From the NCBI GenBank assembly GCA_045616125.1, contig JAZLGC010000004.1, positions 1 to 32,210 on the forward strand: a stretch of 32,210 nt of DNA, given 5' to 3'. This document shows, piece after piece, positions 7,067 through 14,592 of the stretch (position 1 is its first letter; each line of letters opens with the position of its first letter). The position numbers and the translations under genes were made by a program. The notes beneath the pieces were generated by a model that worked only from the letters and a program-made list of their open reading frames with translations, had not been told where the DNA came from and did not search any database. This stretch comes from Treponema_I sp045616125. GTDB lineage: Bacteria; Spirochaetota; Spirochaetia; Treponematales; Treponemataceae.

Positions 7067-9322
7067 ATGCAAAAAGTCAGAAAGTCAGTCTTAAAACTGC
7101 AGTTCATCTGCATATTCTTGTGTCTTTCTGCTGTACTTTCTGCACAGGCCACCCGCGACAGCCGGATTCTCAGTCCCTGTCCCGGTACCTGGGGTAATAT
7201 GCAGAGTCTTGTGGTACAGGCAGATTCTGGTTGTGATGTGTATTATTCCGTTACTGAAATTAACCCGTTGCTGCTGGGAATTGCCTACGACGGGCCTGTT
7301 ATTCTTGACCAGACGGGAAACTGTTCTGTAGCTGTGTCAATCGTTGATCCTGATGGAACCACATCTACCTCTATTATTTCATATACTGTCAAAACTGACT
7401 CTGTACCTGTTCCTGCGTTACGGAACAACAAATCACCTGTTATTTCCCTCACTGAAGATGACTCTTTCCCGGTGCCTTCTGATACCTCGTGGACAGTGTC
7501 TTCACATTCCTTCAACGGCAATGCAGAGGGAAACCTTGTTCAGCAGAAAGGTGGTCGTATTGCCATAAACGGACCTACCAGTTCTTCGTATTATGCTGAA
7601 CTGTTGCTGAAGTCAGAAAAAAGTCAGTTCCGCTATATTCTTAACGTTGCCGGCACTGATGCTGGGGTTTCTGACGAAATTTCCGAACCTGCCGTATCAG
7701 ACATTGAATTTTCACAGTGGAACTGGGTCCGATTTTACCAGGGGGAAGCTGTACTGTATCGGGTTGATGATGATCCTTGGCGGCAAACTACAAAACCGGT
7801 ATACATTGATCGCAGTGAACCCCATACTTTGTATTGGAAACTGGTCAGCCCTGTGACATCACGGTCTGGTGATGCCGTACCGGAAGATAACCATACTTTG
7901 TATCTTCCGGCAAAGCCTGTCCTAACCGGTTTACCTGCAAAAGGTTTTTCCCAGACCAATGTTGCTTTAACCACTGAAAACCAGGAATATATGCTCAGTT
8001 ATAAGGGGGCAGACGGTACGGTTTGTTATGCAGATACCTGGTATGCTGATGTTCTGACCGGTGATTCCCGTGGTTTTTCCCAGACGTTTACTCTGTATTA
8101 CCGGGGAATAAAGCAGGGAACAATCAGCGGCAGTTTTATCATTGATAAGTCAGCGCCGGTAAAGCCTGTAATTACAACAAGTTCAGAAGGTGTTTTTTCC
8201 CGGAAGCCGGTTTTGGTACAGATATACAGTGATGCCACCGTATATGTAAAAGTTTCTTCTGTAGAGACTATTCCTGAAGGATTCAGTCTGGAAACATATT
8301 ACAATGTGCTACCGGTTATTGCAGATCTTCAGAATGCAGAAGAATCACTGATTGCCATGTTCGGGTCCGCTCCTGACAGCAAAGATCTGCAGCGCTGTGG
8401 TTATTACAGCGGATACGATGACTCCCTTATTCTTGAATCTGATCCGGATGGTGCTGTTCTGTATCTGGTAAGTGCCATAGCTCGTGATGCTGCCGGTAAT
8501 ATCAGTGGCCTCAGTTTTTATCACGCCGTTATTGACAGCCGTAACTTCTATATCAGCGCAGATTCTGCAGTGCCTGCAGATGGAACCAGTATCCCTGCCG
8601 GGTTCATTGATAATCCGTACAGATCTTTGCAGGAAACTCTGGCTGCATGTGACGGCATTCAGAATCCCCGGTTATACCTGATTGGTATGATTCCCAGCAG
8701 CACTGACGTTTTGTTGAATAAAAACTGTGTACTGCAGGGAATTTCCGGCGGTGGAATACGGTTTACCAGAGATAACAAGATTTCTGTTTTCAATGCAACT
8801 GTTTCTATTGATAATCTCCGCATTGAAAAAAAACTGTCAGAAAAAGTATCTTCTGTAACCCAGTCGAATCTTCTGCTTATTCAGAATGCCAGTGTCCGCA
8901 TAAATCAGTGTGATGTATTGGCAAACCTTGGTGACAGCGGTACTGCAGTGATGTGTACCGACAGCACTGTAACTCTTTCTGATTCACTGCTTTCACTGCA
9001 GGCAAAAAACTATGGCTGTGCTGTAAGCTGTGAAACAACAGATTTTAACGTTTTTGATACTCAGTTGTTTGTAACTGCAAGAACCTGCAGTGGGGTAACC
9101 CAGTTCAGGAATGCCTGTCGTCTGGATACGGTGAGTATGCAGTTAACAGGTTCTCTTGTTCAGGCCATATCACTGTCAGATGCCTATGGGGATTTGTCTG
9201 ACTGTACTTTTACTGATGTGAACAGGTCAGCATCTTCTGCTGCCGTGTGGACTGGTGGCGACAGTGCGTATTCGTTATCCGGATGCAGTGCTGCCGGGTT
9301 TAAGGCTCTTATTGCCGACTGA
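7067..9322 (+). CDS. Large secreted beta-rich protein with C-terminal parallel beta-helix
   Basis: A 751-residue exported protein. Residues 1-25 are a signal peptide (basic start, hydrophobic core, cleavage near LSAQA). The middle contains several immunoglobulin/FN3-like beta-sandwich segments, recognisable by repeated phrases such as YYSVTE, TLYWKL, TLYYRGIKQGTISGSFIIDKSAPVKP, the last resembling chitobiase C-terminal-type modules. From about residue 490 (FYISADSAVPADGTS... then NPYRSLQETL) it matches the start of DUF1565-like right-handed beta-helices. Beta-helix repeats with short N/D/S-rich turns run to the C-terminus. It probably sits in the periplasm or at the cell surface and could bind carbohydrate. 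No catalytic residues are recognised. It is followed by two further exported or membrane proteins in the same string. Confidence 0.6.
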   Translation: MQKVRKSVLKLQFICIFLCLSAVLSAQATRDSRILSPCPGTWGNMQSLVVQADSGCDVYYSVTEINPLLLGIAYDGPVILDQTGNCSVAVSIVDPDGTTSTSIISYTVKTDSVPVPALRNNKSPVISLTEDDSFPVPSDTSWTVSSHSFNGNAEGNLVQQKGGRIAINGPTSSSYYAELLLKSEKSQFRYILNVAGTDAGVSDEISEPAVSDIEFSQWNWVRFYQGEAVLYRVDDDPWRQTTKPVYIDRSEPHTLYWKLVSPVTSRSGDAVPEDNHTLYLPAKPVLTGLPAKGFSQTNVALTTENQEYMLSYKGADGTVCYADTWYADVLTGDSRGFSQTFTLYYRGIKQGTISGSFIIDKSAPVKPVITTSSEGVFSRKPVLVQIYSDATVYVKVSSVETIPEGFSLETYYNVLPVIADLQNAEESLIAMFGSAPDSKDLQRCGYYSGYDDSLILESDPDGAVLYLVSAIARDAAGNISGLSFYHAVIDSRNFYISADSAVPADGTSIPAGFIDNPYRSLQETLAACDGIQNPRLYLIGMIPSSTDVLLNKNCVLQGISGGGIRFTRDNKISVFNATVSIDNLRIEKKLSEKVSSVTQSNLLLIQNASVRINQCDVLANLGDSGTAVMCTDSTVTLSDSLLSLQAKNYGCAVSCETTDFNVFDTQLFVTARTCSGVTQFRNACRLDTVSMQLTGSLVQAISLSDAYGDLSDCTFTDVNRSASSAAVWTGGDSAYSLSGCSAAGFKALIAD

Positions 9323-9343
9323 CATTTTTAAGGACTCATGTAC

Positions 9344-9748
9344 ATGAAAAAACTCATGAAAAAAGCATTGTCTGCTTTTCTTGTTTCATTTTGTCTGATT
9401 TCAGGTTCACTGTATGCTTTTGATTTTCAGGCAGAATATGATTCTGATGACATAGCTTTCAAAAAAGAATTGATTTATACCATCAGTAAGACAGACGCAC
9501 TGTATCGGCGCTTTATTGCTGAAGGCGTAACAGAATCGCTTTATAAAAGCGTACAGTCAGATGAGAGGGTTCTTTTTTTAATCATGAATGAACCTCGGTA
9601 TGATGATTTCTGTGAAGCCATAAAAGCCGTAACAGTGAATGAAGATGCTGATGAAGTAATTGATTCTGAAAATGTGGATTCGGAATTACTTGATTTGCAG
9701 GATGTGGAAAACGAGGAATTGGTACAGGAGGTTGAAGATGAGCAGTAA
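9344..9748 (+). CDS. Small secreted acidic protein, unknown function
   Basis: A 134-residue protein starting MKKLMKKALSAFLVSF, with a signal peptide cleaved near SLYAF. I prefer the ATG at 9344 because AGGA lies 9 nt upstream; the ATG at 9338 is only 3 nt from it. The mature part is helical and polar. The last 40 residues are almost entirely Asp/Glu with hydrophobics (DVENEELVQEVEDEQ), an acidic tail. I recognise no family. The stop codon overlaps the next gene's start by 11 bp, with that gene's AGGAGG inside this coding region. The two are therefore translationally coupled and may act together in the envelope. Confidence 0.65.
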   Translation: MKKLMKKALSAFLVSFCLISGSLYAFDFQAEYDSDDIAFKKELIYTISKTDALYRRFIAEGVTESLYKSVQSDERVLFLIMNEPRYDDFCEAIKAVTVNEDADEVIDSENVDSELLDLQDVENEELVQEVEDEQ

Positions 9749-10463
9749 GAAATCTGGATTTGGAACTACCGTTCTGGTGATTCTGGTAATTGCCCTGATT
9801 TTTGCAGCTGCAGCAACCATTCTGTATGTTACCGGTATGTCACCGGAGTTTAATAAAACAGTTGACGTGTACTTGGGAAAGAAACAGGAAGCTCCTGTTG
9901 AACATACTTCCATTGAACGTAACGATGAGCTTGCTTTCAGGGAAGAACCTGTTACGGAAGGTCCTGTTACGGTTGTAGCAACGGAAATAACTCCTGTCAG
10001 TAGTACAGGAACAGCACAATTACCGGTTTCTGTAATTGATTATCTGAAACCAACCCCCCAGGCTGCAAAACTGATTCTGGCCGGTTTTAAGAACTGGTCT
10101 GGCGATATTTCAACGGTGTTACCGGAACTGTCATTCTTCTATCCCAGAAATGGTGATGGTTCATGGTCATTACCCGTTGATAATTATGAAACCAGATTGA
10201 TTCCCTTCAGTCCGGATGAGCAGGGAATGTATACTATCGGGCTTTCTGAGAAACGGGGTGGATGGATTCAGGCACTGGCTTTTGTTGCAGTTTTTGAAGA
10301 AACCGGCGAACTTCTGGCTGTATCTGTTGATTATCATTCAGACAGGCCTCAGGTTTCACTGCATCTCCGTGATGACCGCATGTACTACATTGCGCAAGGA
10401 TTCTTCACCGATGAGAATCCAATTCCCGAGAACACTGTCCTCTGTGTTCAGGAGTCTCTGTAA
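9738..10463 (+). CDS. Membrane-anchored protein of unknown function
   Basis: A 241-residue protein whose start at 9738 is fixed by AGGAGG 6 nt upstream. Upstream in-frame codons lie inside the preceding gene and read as non-biological sequence. Residues about 9-31 (GTTVLVILVIALIFAAAATILYV) form one membrane anchor with a short Lys-rich cytoplasmic end. A Pro/Glu/Thr-rich linker (about 45-95) leads to a compact C-terminal domain (about 105-241) with beta-strand-rich text (SLSFFYPRNGDGSWSL-like, GMYTIGLSEKRGGWIQALAFV). No known domain is recognised. It overlaps the upstream acidic-protein gene by 11 bp and rnhB by 1 bp (TAATG), so it is co-expressed with both. Confidence 0.65.
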   Translation: MSSKKSGFGTTVLVILVIALIFAAAATILYVTGMSPEFNKTVDVYLGKKQEAPVEHTSIERNDELAFREEPVTEGPVTVVATEITPVSSTGTAQLPVSVIDYLKPTPQAAKLILAGFKNWSGDISTVLPELSFFYPRNGDGSWSLPVDNYETRLIPFSPDEQGMYTIGLSEKRGGWIQALAFVAVFEETGELLAVSVDYHSDRPQVSLHLRDDRMYYIAQGFFTDENPIPENTVLCVQESL

Positions 10464-11056
10464 TGAAAGTGGTATGTGGTATTGATGAAGCAGGTCGTGG
10501 ACCTTTGGCAGGCCCGGTATATGCCGCCTGTGTAGTTTTGGGAGATGATTTTCCGGAAGATGTGCTGAACCAGCTGAATGACAGCAAAAAACTGACCCCG
10601 AAGAAGCGTGAAAAACTGGCACCGCTTATAAAAGAACATGCCCTTGCCTGGGGAATTGGCTATGCTGATCATACAGAAATTGACCGGATTAATATTCTGC
10701 AGGCAACCTTACGCAGTATGGAGCGGGCCTTTGTTGCCATGAAAAAAATGTTCGATGAAAAAGTAGTGAAAAAAGATGATTCTGTTGAGCTGGAAGCGGT
10801 TATAGACGGAATTTCAGCACCGGACATTGGAATTCCTTTACGGTGTGAACCGAAGGCTGATGGCAACTATCCCTGTGTTATGGCAGCAAGCATTCTTGCC
10901 AAAACAGAACGGGATACAGTAATGGTTCACTATGATTCCCTGTATCCGGGATACGGGTATGCCAGTCACAAAGGGTATGGAACTGCAAAACATTATGAAG
11001 CTATCCATCGTTTAGGACCATCGCCAATACAGCGACAGAGCTTCACAATCAAATAA
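10463..11056 (+). CDS. rnhB: Ribonuclease HII
   Basis: A 197-residue enzyme that removes ribonucleotides from RNA-DNA hybrids and misincorporated rNMPs. The N-terminal CGIDEAGRGPLAGPV carries the DEAGRG catalytic motif (Asp8, Glu9). The other acidic ligands fall at AVIDGIS and later in the C-terminal region (KTERDTVM). YGYASHKGYGTAKHYEAI is the typical RNase HII substrate-binding segment. Length is normal for the family. The start overlaps the preceding stop as TAATG, so translation is coupled to the membrane-protein gene. It is the last gene of the string, closed by a terminator 13 bp after the stop. Confidence 0.95.
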   Translation: MKVVCGIDEAGRGPLAGPVYAACVVLGDDFPEDVLNQLNDSKKLTPKKREKLAPLIKEHALAWGIGYADHTEIDRINILQATLRSMERAFVAMKKMFDEKVVKKDDSVELEAVIDGISAPDIGIPLRCEPKADGNYPCVMAASILAKTERDTVMVHYDSLYPGYGYASHKGYGTAKHYEAIHRLGPSPIQRQSFTIK

Positions 11057-11061
11057 TCAGG

Positions 11062-11100
11062 GTAAAAAAAAGGTTGACTCATATCGGGTCAACCTTTCTT
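11062..11100. terminator. Bidirectional terminator between rnhB and the PUR-domain gene
   Basis: A perfect 10-bp stem AAAGGTTGAC/GTCAACCTTT (11069-11078 with 11088-11097) and 9-nt loop. A run of A on the left gives a T-tract for the minus-strand gene and TTTCTT on the right serves rnhB. It lies between two convergent genes. Confidence 0.85.
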
Positions 11101-11112
11101 CATTTCAGACAA

Positions 11113-11550
11113 TCAGTTGTCTTTTCTGATGCTTTTTACGGTAACTACTTTACCGGAACGTTTGATGCCGTCTGGCTGACGTTCGGTAGCAAACTTATCG
11201 GCAGGTTTTGCACTGCGTTTGCTTTTTACGATTTTCTTTTTTGCATCAGTTTTTGGAGCACCTTCGCCATATTTTGCCTGTTTTGCGGCTTTTTTTTCAG
11301 CAGCTTTCTTAGCGCGTTCTTTGCGGTCTTTTTCAATAAAGGCCAGTGAGTCATCCATACCCTGGAAGAATTTCTTCATGTCATCGGCAAAGATTACAAT
11401 GGCGTGACGGTCAAAGTCTTCACCATTCTTGCTTTTACTTTCTACAACCTGTAAAAATACGTCACCGGTTCTGTTTTCTTTAACGTTAAAGAAATAACTT
11501 CTGTTGTCCAGTGTTACCTGTGTTGTAAATAATTCACCCCGAATACCCAT
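11113..11550 (-). CDS. PUR-alpha-domain nucleic-acid-binding protein (BpuR-like)
   Basis: A 145-residue protein starting MGIRGELFTTQVTLDNRSYFFNVKENRTGDVFLQVVESK. This is a nearly textbook bacterial PUR domain (about 1-75), the family that includes Borrelia BpuR, which binds single-stranded RNA and DNA and modulates translation. The start at 11550 is fixed by AAGGAAGGG 4 nt upstream; longer frames read through Cys/Ser-rich junk. Residues about 78-145 form a highly basic, low-complexity tail (KERAKKAAEKKAAKQAK, then KKKIVKSKRSAKP). It is longer than I recall for BpuR and likely adds non-specific nucleic-acid affinity. It is transcribed divergently from the zinc-ribbon gene and ends at a shared terminator. 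Confidence 0.85.
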   Translation of the reverse strand: MGIRGELFTTQVTLDNRSYFFNVKENRTGDVFLQVVESKSKNGEDFDRHAIVIFADDMKKFFQGMDDSLAFIEKDRKERAKKAAEKKAAKQAKYGEGAPKTDAKKKIVKSKRSAKPADKFATERQPDGIKRSGKVVTVKSIRKDN

Positions 11551-11672
11551 GATTCCCTTCCTTTGTTTGGCGCGACTGATTCGCGAGCCTGTCTGTAAAA
11601 ATATGAAAAAACAGCAAACTGCTGCTTGTTTACTTGTATTACTTTGCAAACATTACTGTATTTCGCATTTAA

Positions 11673-11702
11673 TTGCAAGTGATACGTAATATGGAGTATA
11701 AT
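11673..11702 (+). promoter_or_regulatory. Promoter of the zinc-ribbon gene, predicted leaderless
   Basis: TTGCAA (11673-11678), 18-nt spacer, perfect TATAAT (11697-11702). Six nucleotides later comes the ATG at 11709, so transcription would begin at or within 1 nt of the start codon. No ribosome binding site is present. Confidence 0.65.
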
Positions 11703-11708
11703 AAAAGT

Positions 11709-11942
11709 ATGAAATGTGATAAATGTTCTGGAAATATGGGGTCCGATCATACAACCGTTACTGCAAAACGGGAAGATGCCATTGTCATTATGTATAACGT
11801 GCCGTGTTTTACTTGTATGGATTGTGGCTGGCAGTTTGTTGAATCAGACAAAAAAAAGAAAGTGGAAGCAATTGCCGAAAACGTTAAAGACGTTGTCAGC
11901 GGTGATTACGAGTTGGACTGGTATCAGCAGACCAACCCGTAA
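11709..11942 (+). CDS. YgiT/MqsA-type zinc-ribbon protein
   Basis: A 77-residue protein starting MKCDKCSGNMG. Two CxxC pairs (Cys3/Cys6 and, in the CFTCMDCGW segment, about Cys35/Cys38) form a zinc ribbon of the YgiT type, like the N-terminal metal-binding domain of the MqsA antitoxin. There is no HTH domain after it and no toxin-like gene next to it, so a toxin-antitoxin role is not supported. I choose the ATG at 11709 because a perfect -10 hexamer lies 6 nt upstream; in-frame ATGs further up would lie within the promoter. Its 3' end is 7 bp from the convergent phosphohexomutase gene. Confidence 0.7.
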   Translation: MKCDKCSGNMGSDHTTVTAKREDAIVIMYNVPCFTCMDCGWQFVESDKKKKVEAIAENVKDVVSGDYELDWYQQTNP

Positions 11943-11949
11943 GTTTTCT

Positions 11950-13800
11950 TTACATCTTGTCGGCTTCAAGAATCATGTCGGTGTGCCACTGAAGCAGTTC
12001 AGCTTCCATCTCGGGTTTGTGGCCTTTTACATCGCACATGACTCGGAATACGGGCTCAGTACCGGATCCACGCATCCAAATGAAAGCCACTGGTGTACCA
12101 GCAGCATCTTTCAGCAGAATTTTTAAGCCGCCTTTACCACTTACGCTGTAATCAGATACGTTGTTGGTCTGTTTCGTACCGTTATTGCTGATAGCTTCAT
12201 ACTGGCAGATGCCGTATTTTTCTGTAAGTTCAGTCTTTTTATCTGCCCATTCACGTTCAAATACTTTCTGGTAGTTAGCCTTCAGTTTTGCATGATCTGT
12301 TCCGGTAATATGTGCCAGTGCCCGTGGTTCAGAAACACCGGTTGTTGTATATACCGGCAGAGTATCCATAACATCTGCAAGGGTAAAGTTGTTGGTATAA
12401 CGGTCTTCCTGTCCGCTTAAAGAACACCACAGATGGAACAGGCCTGGTTTTACACACTGACCGCTGCAGCTGATTTCATCACGGATAGAAAGCAGTTTAA
12501 TCAGTGCAAACAGACTGTTGAGAGGATCACGAACGGCTGCCGGGTGGGTAATGTTACCACCGTTTGAACCTTCTCCAAGAATACGAACAGTATAACCTGC
12601 CTCACGCAGTTCACGGGCACAGTTAACTACATTGGCTTCTCCAACTTCTGCACGCTGTACATGAGCACCAAAAGCAGCGGCAACTTCTTCAATCCGCATA
12701 CTGGTTGGGTCATTGACACTTACTGCCAGCTTGTACCCATGATCAGCATTTTTGCCGGCATAATACATAAATGCCAGTTCTGCCATGACAGATACGGCAA
12801 AAACTTCCTGAGCTTTCAGAACCTCAGGTTTTCCTGTCCGTTCATTCCAGAATACAATATTACCACGGTCACCGTCACAGTCAGGCATGTAGCCCAAAAC
12901 AGCTTCTTTGTGGCCGGCAGCCTGCAGTTTTTCCATTTCACCGGCTACATGAACCAGATTTTCTGGTTCAGGAATGATTGCGTGTACAATCTGGCCCGGC
13001 TTATCGTTAATTGAATAATAGCCGATACCGTTTGCTTTGAAGAATGCATTGTCAATACTGAGAGTGCGGGCAGAACCGTTGAAATCGCATACTACGGCCA
13101 GCGGATTTGCAGACACAGCAGCCTTTAAGGTGCTGAAAAGTTCGTTCTGCTTTGCAGCATCGGTTTCATCAGTGATAACCTGGCGGCTGAATGCCTCATA
13201 GGTTGCTACTGCGGCCTTTTTATTGGATTCCTGTGCGTCAAAAATTGCTGTGTACATTGTTTCTGTATATTTTTGTATACATGTTAAGGTTGTGTTTGTA
13301 ATTTCCGGGTCTCCTGCAAGGGCTTTGAATGCAGCTGCCAGTGCATTGGCTTCGCTTCCCGGAATAACACCGCCATCGTTTTTTCCGAATTTAATACCAT
13401 TGTGTCCAATCGGATTGTGGCTTGCTGAAATATACACAAAGCCATCTTTCTGTCGGCTGTATGCCATGATTTCTGGGGCTGCGGTAATTGCGATATATTC
13501 AACATTCAATCCCTGATCTGCAAGTTCTGCCATCATATAGCGGGCAATTTCAGGACCGGTGGGACGTGCATCCATACCTAATACAACAGTTGGATTTGCT
13601 TTCCCGGATTTTTCCTTGATAAAATCAGCATATACCCGAGCCATCAAAGTGGCAAAAACAGCATGGGTATCACAAATTTCAGTGGTTGCATCTTCTTCTT
13701 CGCCAGAACAGGCAAATACGCCGCGCCAGCCAGAAGCCGAAAGAATAAGTTTAGAGAGCGAGGAGGTTAGTTGCTCTTGGAAATTATCTGTGGTTTTCAT
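11950..13800 (-). CDS. Phosphoglucomutase/phosphomannomutase-family phosphohexomutase
   Basis: A 616-residue enzyme of the alpha-D-phosphohexomutase superfamily, which interconverts hexose 1- and 6-phosphates through a phosphoserine. All four signature loops are visible: YISASHNPIGHNG with phosphoserine Ser127; MPDCDGDRGNIVF for Mg2+ binding; GEGSNGGNITHPAAVRDP for sugar recognition; and WMRGSGTEPVFRVM for phosphate binding near the C-terminus. It is longer than typical 450-580-residue members, with extra sequence in the central domains. I start it at the ATG at 13800; the TTG 15 nt upstream overlaps a strong -10 element. Which sugar it prefers cannot be read from sequence. It probably links glycolysis to glycogen or nucleotide-sugar synthesis. 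Confidence 0.88.
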   Translation of the reverse strand: MKTTDNFQEQLTSSLSKLILSASGWRGVFACSGEEEDATTEICDTHAVFATLMARVYADFIKEKSGKANPTVVLGMDARPTGPEIARYMMAELADQGLNVEYIAITAAPEIMAYSRQKDGFVYISASHNPIGHNGIKFGKNDGGVIPGSEANALAAAFKALAGDPEITNTTLTCIQKYTETMYTAIFDAQESNKKAAVATYEAFSRQVITDETDAAKQNELFSTLKAAVSANPLAVVCDFNGSARTLSIDNAFFKANGIGYYSINDKPGQIVHAIIPEPENLVHVAGEMEKLQAAGHKEAVLGYMPDCDGDRGNIVFWNERTGKPEVLKAQEVFAVSVMAELAFMYYAGKNADHGYKLAVSVNDPTSMRIEEVAAAFGAHVQRAEVGEANVVNCARELREAGYTVRILGEGSNGGNITHPAAVRDPLNSLFALIKLLSIRDEISCSGQCVKPGLFHLWCSLSGQEDRYTNNFTLADVMDTLPVYTTTGVSEPRALAHITGTDHAKLKANYQKVFEREWADKKTELTEKYGICQYEAISNNGTKQTNNVSDYSVSGKGGLKILLKDAAGTPVAFIWMRGSGTEPVFRVMCDVKGHKPEMEAELLQWHTDMILEADKM

Positions 13801-13806
13801 ACCTTC

Positions 13807-13834
13807 AGTATACAAAAGCGCGGTTCTCTGTCAA
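13807..13834 (-). promoter_or_regulatory. Strong promoter of the phosphohexomutase gene, predicted leaderless
   Basis: On the minus strand: TTGACA (13829-13834), 16-nt spacer, TATACT (13807-13812). Six nucleotides (GAAGGT) then separate it from the ATG at 13800. The GAAGG is too close to the ATG to act as a ribosome binding site, so a leaderless transcript is predicted. Confidence 0.7.
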
Positions 13835-13848
13835 TGAAGTACTGTTGA

Positions 13849-13877
13849 TTGTGTTTTGTAGTAATTCGGGATAAGAT
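13849..13877 (+). promoter_or_regulatory. Promoter of the thyX-like gene, predicted leaderless
   Basis: TTGTGT (13849-13854), 17-nt spacer, TAAGAT (13872-13877), then GGGGCT and the ATG at 13884. The spacing equals that at the divergent phosphohexomutase promoter, and the two promoters lie back to back within 71 bp. Confidence 0.5.
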
Positions 13878-13883
13878 GGGGCT

Positions 13884-14588
13884 ATGATAAAGATTTTAGA
13901 TGAGACTACTAAAAACCCCATAACCAAAATCGGCATGATGGCCGGTGTATGCTGGGGCGGAAATATTGAAGATCCGGAAAAAAACTTCAAACGGGGCATG
14001 GACTGTATTCTTTCTGAACATGGTCGCACTCTGGAATATCCGGATATTGAAATGATTATTGATGGCTACAGTGCCCGTTGTATCCGGGAGTGGTATACCC
14101 ATATTGGAGGTGCGCCAACCCGTCTGCAGTCTTCTACCCGGTATGTAAAATGGTCAGAAGATGGTATGACGGATAAAACCTTTGTTACGCCGCCAAGCGT
14201 TGCAAAAGCAGCTGGGGCCGGCACTCCGGAAGCGGCAGCTCTGGAATCTGCAAAAACTGATTTTGAAAAAGCTTTCATCAATCTGGTAAAGTCTGCAGAA
14301 ACTGCCGGCGTACCCCGTGAAGACATTGCCATGTACTATCCGCTGGGTATGACAACCCGCATTGTTGATAAGCGCAATATGCGTAACCTGATAGAAATGT
14401 CACACCAGCGTCTGTGTACCCGGGCTTACTGGGAATACCGGCACTTGATGAACGACATCTGCAAGGCCCTGTCTGAGTACTCAGAAGAGTGGAAGTGGGT
14501 TGTCGATAACCTGATGATGCCTAAATGCGAAGTTGCCGGTTTCTGCAAAGAAAAGAAATCCTGTGGCCGCCGCCCCAAAAAGGACTGA
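13884..14588 (+). CDS. ThyX-like flavin-dependent thymidylate synthase, divergent
   Basis: A 234-residue protein. The segment REWYTHIGGAPTRLQSSTRY (68-87) aligns in layout with the ThyX signature RHRxxSxNExSxRY: the final S-x-R-Y is kept (SSTRY) but the opening RHR is replaced. Helical regions around it (RTLEYPDIEMIIDGYSARC, LIEMSHQRLCTRAYWEYRHLM) also fit the fold, including the C-terminal RxxxRA/EYR-type helix. ThyX makes dTMP from dUMP with FAD and methylenetetrahydrofolate. Because key signature residues differ, activity is inferred rather than certain. The C-terminus has a Cys/Lys-rich tail (CEVAGFCKEKKSCGRR) that could bind metal. The gene ends 4 bp from the convergent ACT/MBL gene with no terminator between. 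Confidence 0.65.
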   Translation: MIKILDETTKNPITKIGMMAGVCWGGNIEDPEKNFKRGMDCILSEHGRTLEYPDIEMIIDGYSARCIREWYTHIGGAPTRLQSSTRYVKWSEDGMTDKTFVTPPSVAKAAGAGTPEAAALESAKTDFEKAFINLVKSAETAGVPREDIAMYYPLGMTTRIVDKRNMRNLIEMSHQRLCTRAYWEYRHLMNDICKALSEYSEEWKWVVDNLMMPKCEVAGFCKEKKSCGRRPKKD

Positions 14589-14592
14589 AAAC

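Noticed and set aside
7067..10463. Adhesin or type V secretion system
   Set aside because: The beta-helix protein has no autotransporter barrel and the two following proteins have no translocator features.
11709..11942. MqsRA-type toxin-antitoxin locus
   Set aside because: Only the zinc ribbon resembles MqsA; there is no HTH domain and no toxin-sized gene next to it.
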